Assembly (NCBI RefSeq): GCF_001264245.1
Contig: NZ_CP011339.1
Span: 1,488,001 to 1,552,000, forward strand
DNA: 64,000 nt
Origin: Microcystis panniformis FACHB-1757
GTDB taxonomy: Bacteria > Cyanobacteriota > Cyanobacteriia > Cyanobacteriales > Microcystaceae
Direction: 5' to 3'
This document shows positions 51,240-59,932 of the stretch, in pieces. Under the pieces are notes generated by a model. It worked only from the letters and a program-made list of their open reading frames with translations, had not been told where the DNA came from and searched no databases. The position numbers and the translations under genes were made by a program. Numbering within the stretch: the stretch's first letter is position 1; each line of letters begins with the position of its first letter.

Positions 51240-53144
51240 ATGGGAAAAGTAGTTGGAATTGACTTAGGGACGACTAACTCCTGCGTCGCGGTTATGGAAG
51301 GGGGTAAACCCACCGTTATCGCCAACGCCGAAGGGTTTAGAACTACGCCCTCAGTCGTCGCCTACGCCAAAAGTGGCGATCGCCTAGTAGGACAAATCGC
51401 CAAACGTCAAGCGGTAATGAACCCGCAAAATACCTTTTATTCCGTCAAACGCTTCATCGGCCGGAAATTCAACGAAGTTACCAACGAAGCCACAGAAGTA
51501 TCCTACAAAACTCTCCAGGACGGCAACGGCAACGTTAAATTAGACTGTCCCGCCCAGGGCAAACAATTCTCCCCCGAAGAAATTTCCGCCCAGGTACTGC
51601 GGAAACTGGTGGAGGATGCCAGTAAATACCTCGGCGAAACCGTTACCCAAGCAGTCATCACCGTACCCGCTTATTTTAATGACTCCCAACGTCAAGCCAC
51701 CAAAGATGCCGGGAGAATTGCTGGGGTTGAAGTTCTCCGCATTATCAACGAACCCACCGCCGCCTCTCTTGCCTACGGATTAGACAAAAAAGCTAACGAA
51801 ACCATTCTCGTTTTTGACTTGGGTGGGGGAACCTTTGACGTATCGGTTCTAGAAGTGGGTGATGGTGTCTTTGAAGTTCTTGCTACCTCTGGAGATACTC
51901 ATCTCGGTGGTGATGACTTCGATAAAAAAATCGTCGATTATCTAGCCGGAGAATTCAAAAAAGTTGAAGGAATAGATCTCCGTCAAGATAAACAAGCCCT
52001 GCAACGTCTCACGGAAGCGGCAGAAAAAGCCAAAATTGAGCTTTCTAGCGTTACCCAAGCGGAAATTAACCTGCCCTTTATCACCGCTACCGCCGAAGGA
52101 CCAAAACACCTAGATACCACTTTAACTAGAGCTAAATTTGAGGAAATTTGCGCCGATTTAATTGATCGCTGTCGGATTCCCGTCGAAAACGCCATCCGTG
52201 ATGCCAAAATCGATAAATCTGCCCTCGATGAAGTGGTTCTCGTCGGTGGTTCAACCCGGATTCCCGCCGTCCAGGAATTAGTTAAAAAAGTTCTGGGCAA
52301 AGATCCTAACCAAAGCGTTAACCCCGATGAAGTGGTAGCCGTCGGCGCCGCTATTCAAGGTGGTGTTCTCGCCGGTGAAGTCAAAGATATTCTTCTGCTT
52401 GATGTTTCGCCCTTGTCTTTGGGTGTGGAAACCCTCGGCGGTGTGATGACGCGGATTATTCCCCGCAACACCACTATTCCCACCAAAAAATCGGAAGTTT
52501 TCTCCACGGCAGTGGATGGACAAACTAACGTGGAAATCCACGTCCTGCAAGGGGAACGGGAAATGGCCAAAGATAACAAGAGTTTGGGAACTTTCCGACT
52601 CGATGGCATCCCTCCCGCTCCTCGTGGTGTGCCTCAAATCGAAGTGGTTTTCGACATCGATGCTAACGGTATTCTCAATGTCACCGCTAAGGATAAAGGT
52701 ACAGGAAAAGAACAATCGATCAGCATCACCGGCGCTTCTACCTTGCCCCAAAATGAAGTGGAACGCATGGTAAATGAGGCAGAATCGAACGCCTCGGTGG
52801 ATAAGGAACGTCGCGAACGCATTGAACGCAAAAATCAAGCTGATTCCCTGGTTTATCAAGCTGAGAAGCAGTTGGAAGAGTTAGGCGATAAGGTTCCCCC
52901 ATCCGAGAAAAATAAAGCCCAAGGGTTGATTAAAGACCTGAAAGAAGCGATCGCTCAAGACGATGATAGTAAGATCAAAACCATCCTACCGGAATTACAA
53001 CAAGCCCTCTACGCGATCGGTAGCAGTATGTATCAGCAAGCGCCCCCTAGCAATCCCACCGGTGGCAATGATAACAATGGCCCCTCTGGTGGTGCTGGTG
53101 GTGGCGATGATGTCATCGATGCGGAATTCTCCGACGCTAAATAA
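51240..53144 (+). CDS. dnaK: Chaperone DnaK (Hsp70)
   Basis: 634 residues from MGKVVGIDLGTTNSCVAVME, the standard start; an upstream in-frame reading to 51129 has no support. Nucleotide-binding motifs include DLGTTNS, VFDLGGGTFDVSVL and VGGSTRIPAVQELV; the substrate domain follows (LLLDVSPLSLGVETLGGVMT), then the helical lid and a Gly-rich acidic tail ending DVIDAEFSDAK. It refolds client proteins in the cytosol with DnaJ and GrpE, neither of which is encoded here. Cyanobacteria often have several dnaK genes; the EF-x-D-type tail suggests the main DnaK2-like form. Confidence 0.96.
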   Translation: MGKVVGIDLGTTNSCVAVMEGGKPTVIANAEGFRTTPSVVAYAKSGDRLVGQIAKRQAVMNPQNTFYSVKRFIGRKFNEVTNEATEVSYKTLQDGNGNVKLDCPAQGKQFSPEEISAQVLRKLVEDASKYLGETVTQAVITVPAYFNDSQRQATKDAGRIAGVEVLRIINEPTAASLAYGLDKKANETILVFDLGGGTFDVSVLEVGDGVFEVLATSGDTHLGGDDFDKKIVDYLAGEFKKVEGIDLRQDKQALQRLTEAAEKAKIELSSVTQAEINLPFITATAEGPKHLDTTLTRAKFEEICADLIDRCRIPVENAIRDAKIDKSALDEVVLVGGSTRIPAVQELVKKVLGKDPNQSVNPDEVVAVGAAIQGGVLAGEVKDILLLDVSPLSLGVETLGGVMTRIIPRNTTIPTKKSEVFSTAVDGQTNVEIHVLQGEREMAKDNKSLGTFRLDGIPPAPRGVPQIEVVFDIDANGILNVTAKDKGTGKEQSISITGASTLPQNEVERMVNEAESNASVDKERRERIERKNQADSLVYQAEKQLEELGDKVPPSEKNKAQGLIKDLKEAIAQDDDSKIKTILPELQQALYAIGSSMYQQAPPSNPTGGNDNNGPSGGAGGGDDVIDAEFSDAK

Positions 53145-53168
53145 AAATTAAGTTCTTAGCTTCGGGAA

Positions 53169-53197
53169 GGACACAAGTTACCTTGTGTCCTTTTTTT
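53169..53197 (+). terminator. Rho-independent terminator of dnaK
   Basis: GGACACAAG-TTAC-CTTGTGTCC followed by seven T residues, 25 bp after the dnaK stop codon. Confidence 0.93.
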
Positions 53198-53281
53198 GTT
53201 GCAGCTTTCTTAAAGATAAACCACATCAGGGTTTCCCTACGTCAACCCATCGCTACCAAGATAACTAAACAAAGTTAAAGT

Positions 53282-53468
53282 GGTTCTTCGTTACTTGGTA
53301 TGGTTCGATAGGGGGGCATAAATCGACTAAATCCTTATCTGGCAAGAGATTTAATTGATTAGTTCGCTCTAGACAAAAAACAATTAACAAAAATCGCTAA
53401 ATGCCTTTCTATATAAGGGTTCCATCCCTTATAACCCCTGTCCATTGCATAACACAAACCGAAGAGCC
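53282..53468. mobile_element. MITE L copy 2 with perfect 8 bp target duplication
   Basis: 187 bp, nearly identical to 781-967. Flanks GTTAAAGT at 53274-53281 and 53469-53476 are an exact 8 bp duplication, as made by ISL3-type transposases. It lies 271 bp upstream of a full ISL3 element and interrupts a short minus-strand reading frame two codons before its stop. Confidence 0.92.
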
Positions 53469-53636
53469 GTTAAAGTAATAACTGGTTAACTGAATACTGG
53501 TGTTATCTTGAACTACTCCAATTAAGTCACTTCCTTGATAGATGGCTGTATCTAAAGCAGAACTACCAGCCCAATCTTCTCTTCTGAGACTGAGAGAACC
53601 ACCCTTGGTAGTGATTCGGTAGTAGTGGTAAGCCAT
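53469..53636 (-). pseudogene. Short protein gene interrupted by MITE L near its 3' end
   Basis: The minus-strand frame starting MAYHYYRITTKGGSLSLRRE runs to TSYYFN at the MITE border. With the MITE and one 8 bp repeat removed it continues F-V-stop, giving a 58-residue protein. The MITE replaces the last two residues by a longer nonsense tail to 53409. The family is not recognised. A start further upstream (53807) would run into the ISL3 element, so the Met at about 53634-53636 is preferred. Confidence 0.5.
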
Positions 53637-53739
53637 CTTGCTTATCTGGACTGAGTCGTGTAGAATATTTACTAATAAAAATAATTGCTTGATAAATGTT
53701 GGGGATTTGCTTTTTATGATTGCTATTCTTATCAATATC

Positions 53740-55161
53740 GGCTCTTCGGGAATTGTTATGCAAATAATTAACTTAAAATAAAATTCGATGAGAGCGCCTA
53801 CGCTCAAAAGTAGCTGAAATCCATACAGGGAAGGACTTAAGGCACAAACAGGTTAATACCAAAAGATAGACAATTGAGTTAAGATTTGATATAATAGCCA
53901 AAAACGAGATTATTTTACTTATGATACTTGACAAATTTTTGAACCTAAAAGGAACCTGTATTCAAGGCTATCTACACCTAGAAAATATCGGTATAGTTTG
54001 CCGAATCGAATCGAAAAATCAAAAAGCAACCTGTCCTCGTTGTGGGTTAGAGAGCGATAAACTCCACCAAAATCATCGACATTTAGTCAAAGATTTACCA
54101 ATCTCAGGACAACCAGTGTACCTACAGGTTAATCGTCGTCAATTTAAGTGCGATAATTGTCAGAAACCCTTTAGCGAAGAGTTAGATTTTGTCGCCAAGA
54201 AACGAACCTATACGAAAAGACTAGCCGAGAATATACTCGAACAATTAAAAGAAGGAGATATTTTAAATGTTAGTCGAAGAAATGACGTAACGGAAGAAGA
54301 GATTCAAAGAATGATAGAGGACATAGCTGAAGAAATTACAGAGACAGACCTATCGAAATTAAAAAGACTAGGAATTGACGAAATCGCTCTAGTCAAAGGA
54401 CAAAAAAATTACTGTGCGGTTTTAGTAAATTTAGATACGGGAAAACTAATAGCTATTCTAGAGAAGCGAACACAAGAAGAATTGAGGGAAACGCTTACAG
54501 GGTGGGGAAAAGAGGTGTTAGAGCAAATTGAAGAAGTCAGCATAGACCTTTGGTTGCCCTATAAAAATTTGGTGAAAGAATTGATGCCATCGGCCGAGGT
54601 AGTCGCCGATAGATTCCATGTAATGAAACAAATTAATCAAGAGTTAGACGAACAGAGAAAAGCAGAAAAAAGAGCGGTAGAAGCGCAGAAAAATAAAAAA
54701 CAGAAAGCGGAAAAAGAAGCGAAGCTAGAAGTTTTAAAGCGAAGTAAATATAGCTTGTTAAAAAATGAAAAAGATTTAACGGAACCCCAAAAAATCAAAC
54801 TAGAAGCTATCAAAGAAAATTGACCAAGTTTGAAAAAGATGCACGAGTTAAAGGAAGAATTTAGAAAGATTTATGAAACCTCAGAGAATCCGACAGAAGG
54901 ACTGCTATCTATCTCAGAATGGTTGGCAAAATCCTCCAGTGTTTTTACCAAGAGTTGTCAAACAATCCGAAACTGGTTTGGAGAAATCATTAGTTATTTC
55001 GAGCGAAGGACAACGAATGGGGTGGTCGAGGGAATCAACAATAAACTTAAACTAATAAAACGGAGAGCCTATGGCTTGAGAAACTTTCGGAATTTTTGGG
55101 TTAGAAGTATGTTATCTTGGCATCTTGTATGTTGATTTAGCATAAAGGGTAACGAAGAGCC
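53740..55161 (+). mobile_element. ISL3-family insertion sequence, collinear copy
   Basis: 1422 bp from GGCTCTTCGGGAATTGTTAT to GGGTAACGAAGAGCC. Flanking octamers differ (TCAATATC and ACGATAAC), so the target duplication is lost and an adjacent deletion or exchange is likely. The element carries one transposase gene with an in-frame TGA. It keeps the arrangement MITE L - spacer - ISL3 that the copy at 781-2397 has rearranged. Confidence 0.88.
53921..55135 (+). pseudogene. ISL3-family transposase with internal TGA
   Basis: Reading through one TGA (54821-54823) gives about 404 residues. The N-terminus has the zinc region CPRCGLES...CDNC and a helix-turn-helix; DDE residues lie in GIDEIALVKG, AEVVADRFHV and TNGVVEGINNK. 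The stop separates the last acidic residue from the rest; the downstream part restarts at a TTG (54830). As the TGA is followed by C and occurs in both copies, read-through or trans-complementation by another copy would be needed for activity. Otherwise it is a pseudogene. Confidence 0.8.
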
Positions 55162-55162
55162 A

Positions 55163-55369
55163 CGATAACACCGTAACGATTGATAATTTTGCTGCCGCAA
55201 CTCCCCCGGAAATGCAGCCGGTAGGATTAGCTGTCACTACCTACCAAGGTAGAAATACTTTTAGCGGAAAAAGTCAAGCAGGAACACCGGTTAGTTTTAC
55301 CCTAGAAAACAATCTTCGCACCATTAAAGTTAAGCATGGTGGTGATTCTTTCACGGGAGTCTGTCACTA
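55163..55369 (+). pseudogene. C-terminal gene fragment cut by the ISL3 element
   Basis: An open frame runs directly out of the IS end: DNTVTIDNFAAATPPEMQPV, then TYQGRNTFSGKSQAGTPVSF and ends DSFTGVCH. It has good codon use and looks like the tail of a beta-rich protein. No matching 5' half is found on the other side of the IS. The gene was truncated by an IS-associated deletion. Family not recognised. Confidence 0.55.
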
Positions 55370-55487
55370 AAATTACCCTAATATGGGTTAACAGTTTTGT
55401 TAGTCCTCTTTGACTTGAGCATCTCAAAAGCTGGCTGTTATATTAACCCAGCTTTTTTTAATTATAATTAGTTATCTTTTAGCGACA

Positions 55488-57119
55488 ATGAACAAGAATC
55501 AACTTTTAAGCGAACCTTTTTTACAATTACCCACCGAAACATCAATACAAGTGGTTTGGTTTACGGAATTTTTTGGCACTCGTCATCAAGTCCGCTACGG
55601 GGAAAAACTAGAGAAAATGGTCCCCGCTCGCACTAGCAAATTAACTAGAGTTAGAGAAGATGCTCAATCGAGAACCCTTGAAGCTTATCAATCTTTAACC
55701 GAGCGAGAAATCTGGCGACATCAGGCAGAAATTACTGATTTAAATCCCGGGGAAAGGATTCCCTATCAAGTCACCAGTTTTCAGGAAAATACAGCGATTA
55801 GAAGTGATATTTATACCCTTACCCCAAGACCAAAAAAAGGAACTAATCTCAAAATTTTGCTCACTTCCGATCATCAATTAATGCCCATGACTGCCGCTAA
55901 TTTGCAAAAAGTTAGCGAAACTATTGGACAAGTAGATGCAGTTTTTTTAGCAGGAGATTTAGTTAATATACCCGATCGAGCTTCCGAATGGTTTGATGAT
56001 AGTCGCGGTGGGGCATTCTTTCCCTGTTTACAAGGTCGTGCCAATTATACTCTTACAAAGAATGGTATTCAGACTATTTATAAAGGGGGGAAAATTATTC
56101 AAAATGCGCCCTTATTTTCTGCTATTGGTAATCATGAAGTTATGGGCAGATTTTCTAATTCCACAGGTTTAAATGAACAGTTTGAAGATGCTATTCCTGA
56201 ATTTATTGCTAAACAACTAGCAGCGGATACAGCAGCAATTAATGAAACCTGGTTAAAAAATCATGCTTTTAACACAGAAACCTACGAAGAAATTTTTTCT
56301 TTACCTCAAAATAAATATTATTCTCTCACCTTTGGTGATATTCGTTTAGTGGTTTTATATGTTACTAATATCTGGAGAAATCCCAATTTAGAACCCAGTA
56401 CAAAGGGAAGATATTACGAAAATCAAAGAGATTTAGATAGGTCAGATCTCTGGGGTTACGGTCAGCATATTTTTGAGCCAATTGCTCAGGGCAGTACTCA
56501 ATATCAATGGCTAGAAAAAGAATTAAATAGTCGAGAATTTCAAGAGGCTAAATATAAAGTAGTTATGTTTCATCATCCTCCCCATACCCTAGGAGGAAAT
56601 ATCGTGCCACCCTACACCGATCCCGTGCCGACAATTAAACGGGATGCCACGGGAAAAGTTAGATCGGTACGTTATGATTATCCCCAAGAAAATGATTATA
56701 TTATTCGTGATCTAATTCCTTTATTAGAATCAGCCAAGGTTAATTTGGTTTTTTATGGTCATTCCCATTTATGGAATCGTTTTCTTAGTCCTAAGGGTAT
56801 GAATTTTCTCGAATCTTCTAACGTTGGTAATAGTTATGGCGCTCATTTAGGTGATAAAAAACGTCCTGTACCTCTCGATAGAAATTATGGGAGCGTCGGT
56901 AATCCCAATCGATTACCAGCAATTATCCCAAACATTGCTCCTCTAGTGGATTGGGTTAATCAACCTTTACCCTATATTGCCAGTAATGATCTGACGGTTT
57001 TTAGCATTTTAGATACAGAAAAAGGAACCGTGAGCAGTTATCGTTTTGATACTCGTTATCCTGACTCGGAAGTAATTAAATTTGATGAATTTGACCTTTT
57101 TGGCGTAGGTGAAGTATAA
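55488..57119 (+). CDS. Purple-acid-phosphatase-like metallophosphoesterase
   Basis: 543 residues. The N-terminal 120 residues look like the fibronectin-III-like domain of purple acid phosphatases (IQVVWFTEFFGTRHQVRYGE). The catalytic part has TSDHQ, VFLAGDLVNIPDR (Asp), SAIGNHEVMGRF (Asn-His), VVMFHHPPH and FYGHSHLW, the metal ligands of the family. No signal peptide is seen, so it is probably cytoplasmic or its export signal is atypical. The substrate is unknown. The upstream gap 55370-55487 is AT-rich with a weak hairpin. Confidence 0.85.
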   Translation: MNKNQLLSEPFLQLPTETSIQVVWFTEFFGTRHQVRYGEKLEKMVPARTSKLTRVREDAQSRTLEAYQSLTEREIWRHQAEITDLNPGERIPYQVTSFQENTAIRSDIYTLTPRPKKGTNLKILLTSDHQLMPMTAANLQKVSETIGQVDAVFLAGDLVNIPDRASEWFDDSRGGAFFPCLQGRANYTLTKNGIQTIYKGGKIIQNAPLFSAIGNHEVMGRFSNSTGLNEQFEDAIPEFIAKQLAADTAAINETWLKNHAFNTETYEEIFSLPQNKYYSLTFGDIRLVVLYVTNIWRNPNLEPSTKGRYYENQRDLDRSDLWGYGQHIFEPIAQGSTQYQWLEKELNSREFQEAKYKVVMFHHPPHTLGGNIVPPYTDPVPTIKRDATGKVRSVRYDYPQENDYIIRDLIPLLESAKVNLVFYGHSHLWNRFLSPKGMNFLESSNVGNSYGAHLGDKKRPVPLDRNYGSVGNPNRLPAIIPNIAPLVDWVNQPLPYIASNDLTVFSILDTEKGTVSSYRFDTRYPDSEVIKFDEFDLFGVGEV

Positions 57120-57166
57120 TAAAATCAAAGAGTGCCGGTTAAATAGATTCTCTTAGGGTTAATTCT

Positions 57167-57727
57167 ATGACTACTGTTACCAGCAATGATATTCAGGAAT
57201 TGAAAGACTTACTCTCGGCAATGCGACAGGAAAACCGCGAGCAAATGATTTCTCTGCGAGAAGACACCCGTGAGCAAATGATTTCTCTGCGAGAAGACAC
57301 CCGTGAGCAAATAAGTTCCCTGAGGGAAGACACCCGTGAGCAAATAAGTTCCCTGCGAGAAGAAAACCGCGAGCAAATAAGTTCCCTGCGGGAAGAAAAC
57401 CGCGAGCAAATAAGTTCCCTGCGAGAAGACACCCGTGAGCAAATTGATACGCTAAAGGAAGATAATCGCCAACAACTAGAAACCCTGAGAGAAGAAAATA
57501 ACCAGCAATTTGTTAACCTACACAAAGAAATCACGGAAGTCAAAATTATCACGGCTAAAATTGAAGGAACAATTCAATCCCAAGCAGTATTAACCCAAAA
57601 AATTCCCGATTTAATCGAGAAAGTTGGGGAATTAAAAAACTGGAAACAAATAGCTATTGTCGCTATCACTGCTTTTACCAGTGCCACAATTACTTGGTTT
57701 ATTCGAGGAGGAAATTTAAAACCTTAA
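57167..57727 (+). CDS. Hendecad coiled-coil protein with C-terminal membrane anchor
   Basis: 186 residues. From about residue 23 to 120 the sequence is nine 11-residue units (REQISSLREDT and variants), which predicts a right-handed or straight coiled coil. A C-terminal helix (about 163-180, WKQIAIVAITAFTSATITW) should anchor it in a membrane, leaving a short basic tail. The 33 bp DNA units are nearly identical, so repeat number probably changes between strains. Function is unknown; proteins of this kind often act as spacers or scaffolds. Confidence 0.82.
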   Translation: MTTVTSNDIQELKDLLSAMRQENREQMISLREDTREQMISLREDTREQISSLREDTREQISSLREENREQISSLREENREQISSLREDTREQIDTLKEDNRQQLETLREENNQQFVNLHKEITEVKIITAKIEGTIQSQAVLTQKIPDLIEKVGELKNWKQIAIVAITAFTSATITWFIRGGNLKP

Positions 57728-57896
57728 AGTCTGGTATTTTTCTCAATTCCTAATTGGTGCATTTCCAGAATAATCGGTTTCAGGGTTTCTCCGAAAGCGG
57801 TTAAAGAATATTCAACTTTAGGAGGAATTTCTGGATAAACTTCTCGGTGAATCAGTCCATCTAACTCTAGTTGTTGGGTGAGAACTTTTTGACTAA
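57724..57896 (-). pseudogene. HxlR-family regulator, C-terminal fragment
   Basis: The frame ISQKVLTQQLELDGLIHREV then YPEIPPKVEYSLTAFGETL is the second half of an HxlR winged helix (recognition helix and wing), with a small deletion compared with the usual TQQLRELEEDGL. The upstream half is missing: an IS701-type remnant abuts it and beyond that lies rimM. It is therefore non-functional. It is convergent with the coiled-coil gene, overlapping its stop by 4 bp. Confidence 0.75.
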
Positions 57897-58406
57897 TGGG
57901 ACTTAAACAAATTTTAAGCCCAAACAAAGCCGAAACTGGCTTGATAAGCGGCAAACACATCCTGATTCTCGGTCAGCCACCTAAAGAAACGAAAAGACAT
58001 CGCTGTCCGAAAAGCTTCCAAAGCTTCCACAAAAGTGTTTAAAGGTCGATTCGTCCACCGCCTTTGCAGTCCCCCAGTTAACTTATGCCACAGGATAAAT
58101 GTATAGGCACAAAACACCAAGATAAAATAAAGTGATGTAATCGGTTATAAACTACTCCGACGGCATTATTGGCCATTTGAGGGAGGTTTTTCCTCTCACT
58201 TTCCCCTAATAATCCTCCTAAATATTGTCTGAAGCCGTTTTTTTGCGCTTCGTTTTTGAAGCAATTGTCAAACCGCCGACACCATCGGTCAAAGCATGGG
58301 GGCATCGCGGCTGGGGTTGTCTCTTTCATCGCCGATTTTTCAACGTAAAGTGCTTATTCTATAACGATTATACTCTATTATACTCTTGTTGATCGTTTAA
58401 GTCCCA
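57897..58406 (-). mobile_element. Internally deleted IS701-type element
   Basis: About 510 bp with inverted ends TGGGACTTAAAC (57897-57908) and GTTTAAGTCCCA (58395-58406), flanked by CTAA and CTAG, near the YTAR target preference of IS701. Inside, the transposase N-terminus (NGFRQYLGGLLGESERKNLP, 58078-58329) is joined out of frame to its C-terminus (LNTFVEALEAFRTAMSFRFF, 57914-58120). The whole DDE core is deleted, leaving a non-autonomous element that trans-acting transposase could still move. Confidence 0.78.
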
Positions 58407-58985
58407 CTAGGATAAATTGATCTCTAATAACCCCGGTGGTGGCGCAATCTCGATGCGTGCCGCTTTCAGATCCACCAGTGGAACAATTTCTTTGACAAAG
58501 GGGACCAGGGCCGTGGCCTCTGAGTCGGAGGATGGACTTTTTTTCTTGACGGAAGCTAGATTTGCTTCTAGTTGCACTGCTAAAATGTCATTACCCGCCC
58601 ACAAAATATCTACTACAACCCCGATTTTTTCTCCTGTCAGGTGATGATAAACTTCTAAGTTTACTAGCTCACTAACATGATATTCATCCGCTTTTAGGCG
58701 AGGTTTTTCTAGTTTATTCGCCCATAATTTATATCCGCGCAAAGCTTCGGCCTGTTCCCGATTTTCAACCCCCTCTAACTTGATAATATAAACATTTTTG
58801 CCCGGTAGCTCACGTCCCCTGAGCAGAGTAATTTCTCGGATTTCTCCCCCTTGAGTCCCTTGTATTCCCCTAATACCTCGCTTCTGAAAACGTTCGGGAA
58901 AATCTGATACCGATAAAACTCGCAATTCTCCCTCCAGTCCCTGGGGTGCTACTATTGTCCCAATTTCTAGCCAATTTTCTTCCAT
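58407..58985 (-). CDS. rimM: Ribosome maturation factor RimM
   Basis: 192 residues. The N-terminal RimM barrel has EIGTIVAPQGLEGELRVLSV (about 6-25) and the C-terminal PRC-barrel-like domain has HVSELVNLEVYHHLTGEKIG and PFVKEIVPLVDLKAARIEI. A short Ser-rich insertion (KKKSPSSDSEATA) lies between strands. RimM binds the 30S head and ribosomal protein S19 to help assembly. The stop codon TAG overlaps the CTAG target of the IS701 remnant. Confidence 0.92.
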   Translation of the reverse strand: MEENWLEIGTIVAPQGLEGELRVLSVSDFPERFQKRGIRGIQGTQGGEIREITLLRGRELPGKNVYIIKLEGVENREQAEALRGYKLWANKLEKPRLKADEYHVSELVNLEVYHHLTGEKIGVVVDILWAGNDILAVQLEANLASVKKKSPSSDSEATALVPFVKEIVPLVDLKAARIEIAPPPGLLEINLS

Positions 58986-59135
58986 TGTCTCAATATTTTT
59001 TGCTATAGCTTTCCCTAGTATATAGCCTTTTTTGTCTCGCTCCTAGATTTTTAAAGTCTTGGTAGGGTAAAATTTTTAGTTGACCTCTACTCCTGACCAT
59101 TTTTTGACTTTTTACTGGTGGCTTTTTACTGAATT

Positions 59136-59932
59136 ATGACTATTTGGCAAGCGGATTTTTATAAATCTTCATCTTCTCCTTCTCTTGGCACAGTCTGGCA
59201 ATTGTTAATTTCCGATTCTCTTGGTCATCTTATCTATGAAAATTCCTGTCCCCAATCCCAAGCTAATAGCGACTGGTTAACCCAACAGTTACAGCAAGCT
59301 TGTCAAGTCTCCCCCCGGAAATTATCCAAGTTTTTCGCCCCCAATGCGCCAATTTATTTCTCCTCGCCGGCCAAAATTTACAGATCAAAATTGAGTTAAC
59401 CCGTCACGTTAACGCTCTGAAAAAACAGCTAGAATTACGGCAAATCCCCATCAATATCGACTCTCCTCCACCGCAACCCCTACCAGACCAATTTTTAGGT
59501 CAAGAGTGGCGTTTTGCTCGCTTTCCCGCCGTTGATTTAGTTAACTTTTTTGGCGATCGCAGAATACCGATTCTTTCCCTACCAGAAGCCTTTTCTCCTT
59601 TAAAATTAGGTTTAGCCTCCACTCTCATGATCCCCGGCGTGGTTATTACCGGTGGTAAAAAATCTCTTGCCATCGCTCGTTGGTTAGAGGAAATTAACCC
59701 GGTATTTATCGATCATATTCCCACAGAAAGGGGGCGATCGGGCGGTTTAGTCTTGGAATCGGGTCTAAATGAACGTTGGATTTTTCTGACCTACGAAGAT
59801 GAAGAAGTGGCCCTGGCAGCCAATGTTTATCAAGCAACCAAACAGGAAAGCCAAGGTTTGCACTTTCTCCTGATACAACCGGATGATTCTGGTCGCACTT
59901 TTACCGGCTTTTGGCTACTGAAACAAGTTTAA
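59136..59932 (+). pseudogene. Tab2/Atab2-like RNA-binding protein (one frameshift)
   Basis: The first frame gives MTIWQADFYKSSSSPSLGTV and CPQSQANSDWLTQQLQQACQ; the second, starting within it, gives PPEIIQVFRPQCANLFLLAG to FTGFWLLKQV. Together they form the about 265-residue Tab2 family protein, which in plants and algae is needed for translation of photosystem mRNAs. The break is in a run of six C at 59311-59316; a seventh C restores VSPPEIIQVFRPQ. The 3' end overlaps the convergent protease gene by 18 bp. Confidence 0.85.

Noticed and set aside
52278..52859. 193-codon minus-strand frame
   Set aside because: Antisense to dnaK, where GC-rich biased codons leave long shadow frames open; no motif or start signal.
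57240..57450. Regular 33 bp repeats that might be a CRISPR array
   Set aside because: There are no unique spacers: the repeats are contiguous and in frame within a coding region. The 7 bp repeat at 21424 and 8 bp repeat at 60740 were rejected for the same reason.
57193..57552. 119-codon minus-strand Ser/Arg-rich repeat frame
   Set aside because: Antisense of the hendecad coiled-coil gene; the low-complexity product has no support.
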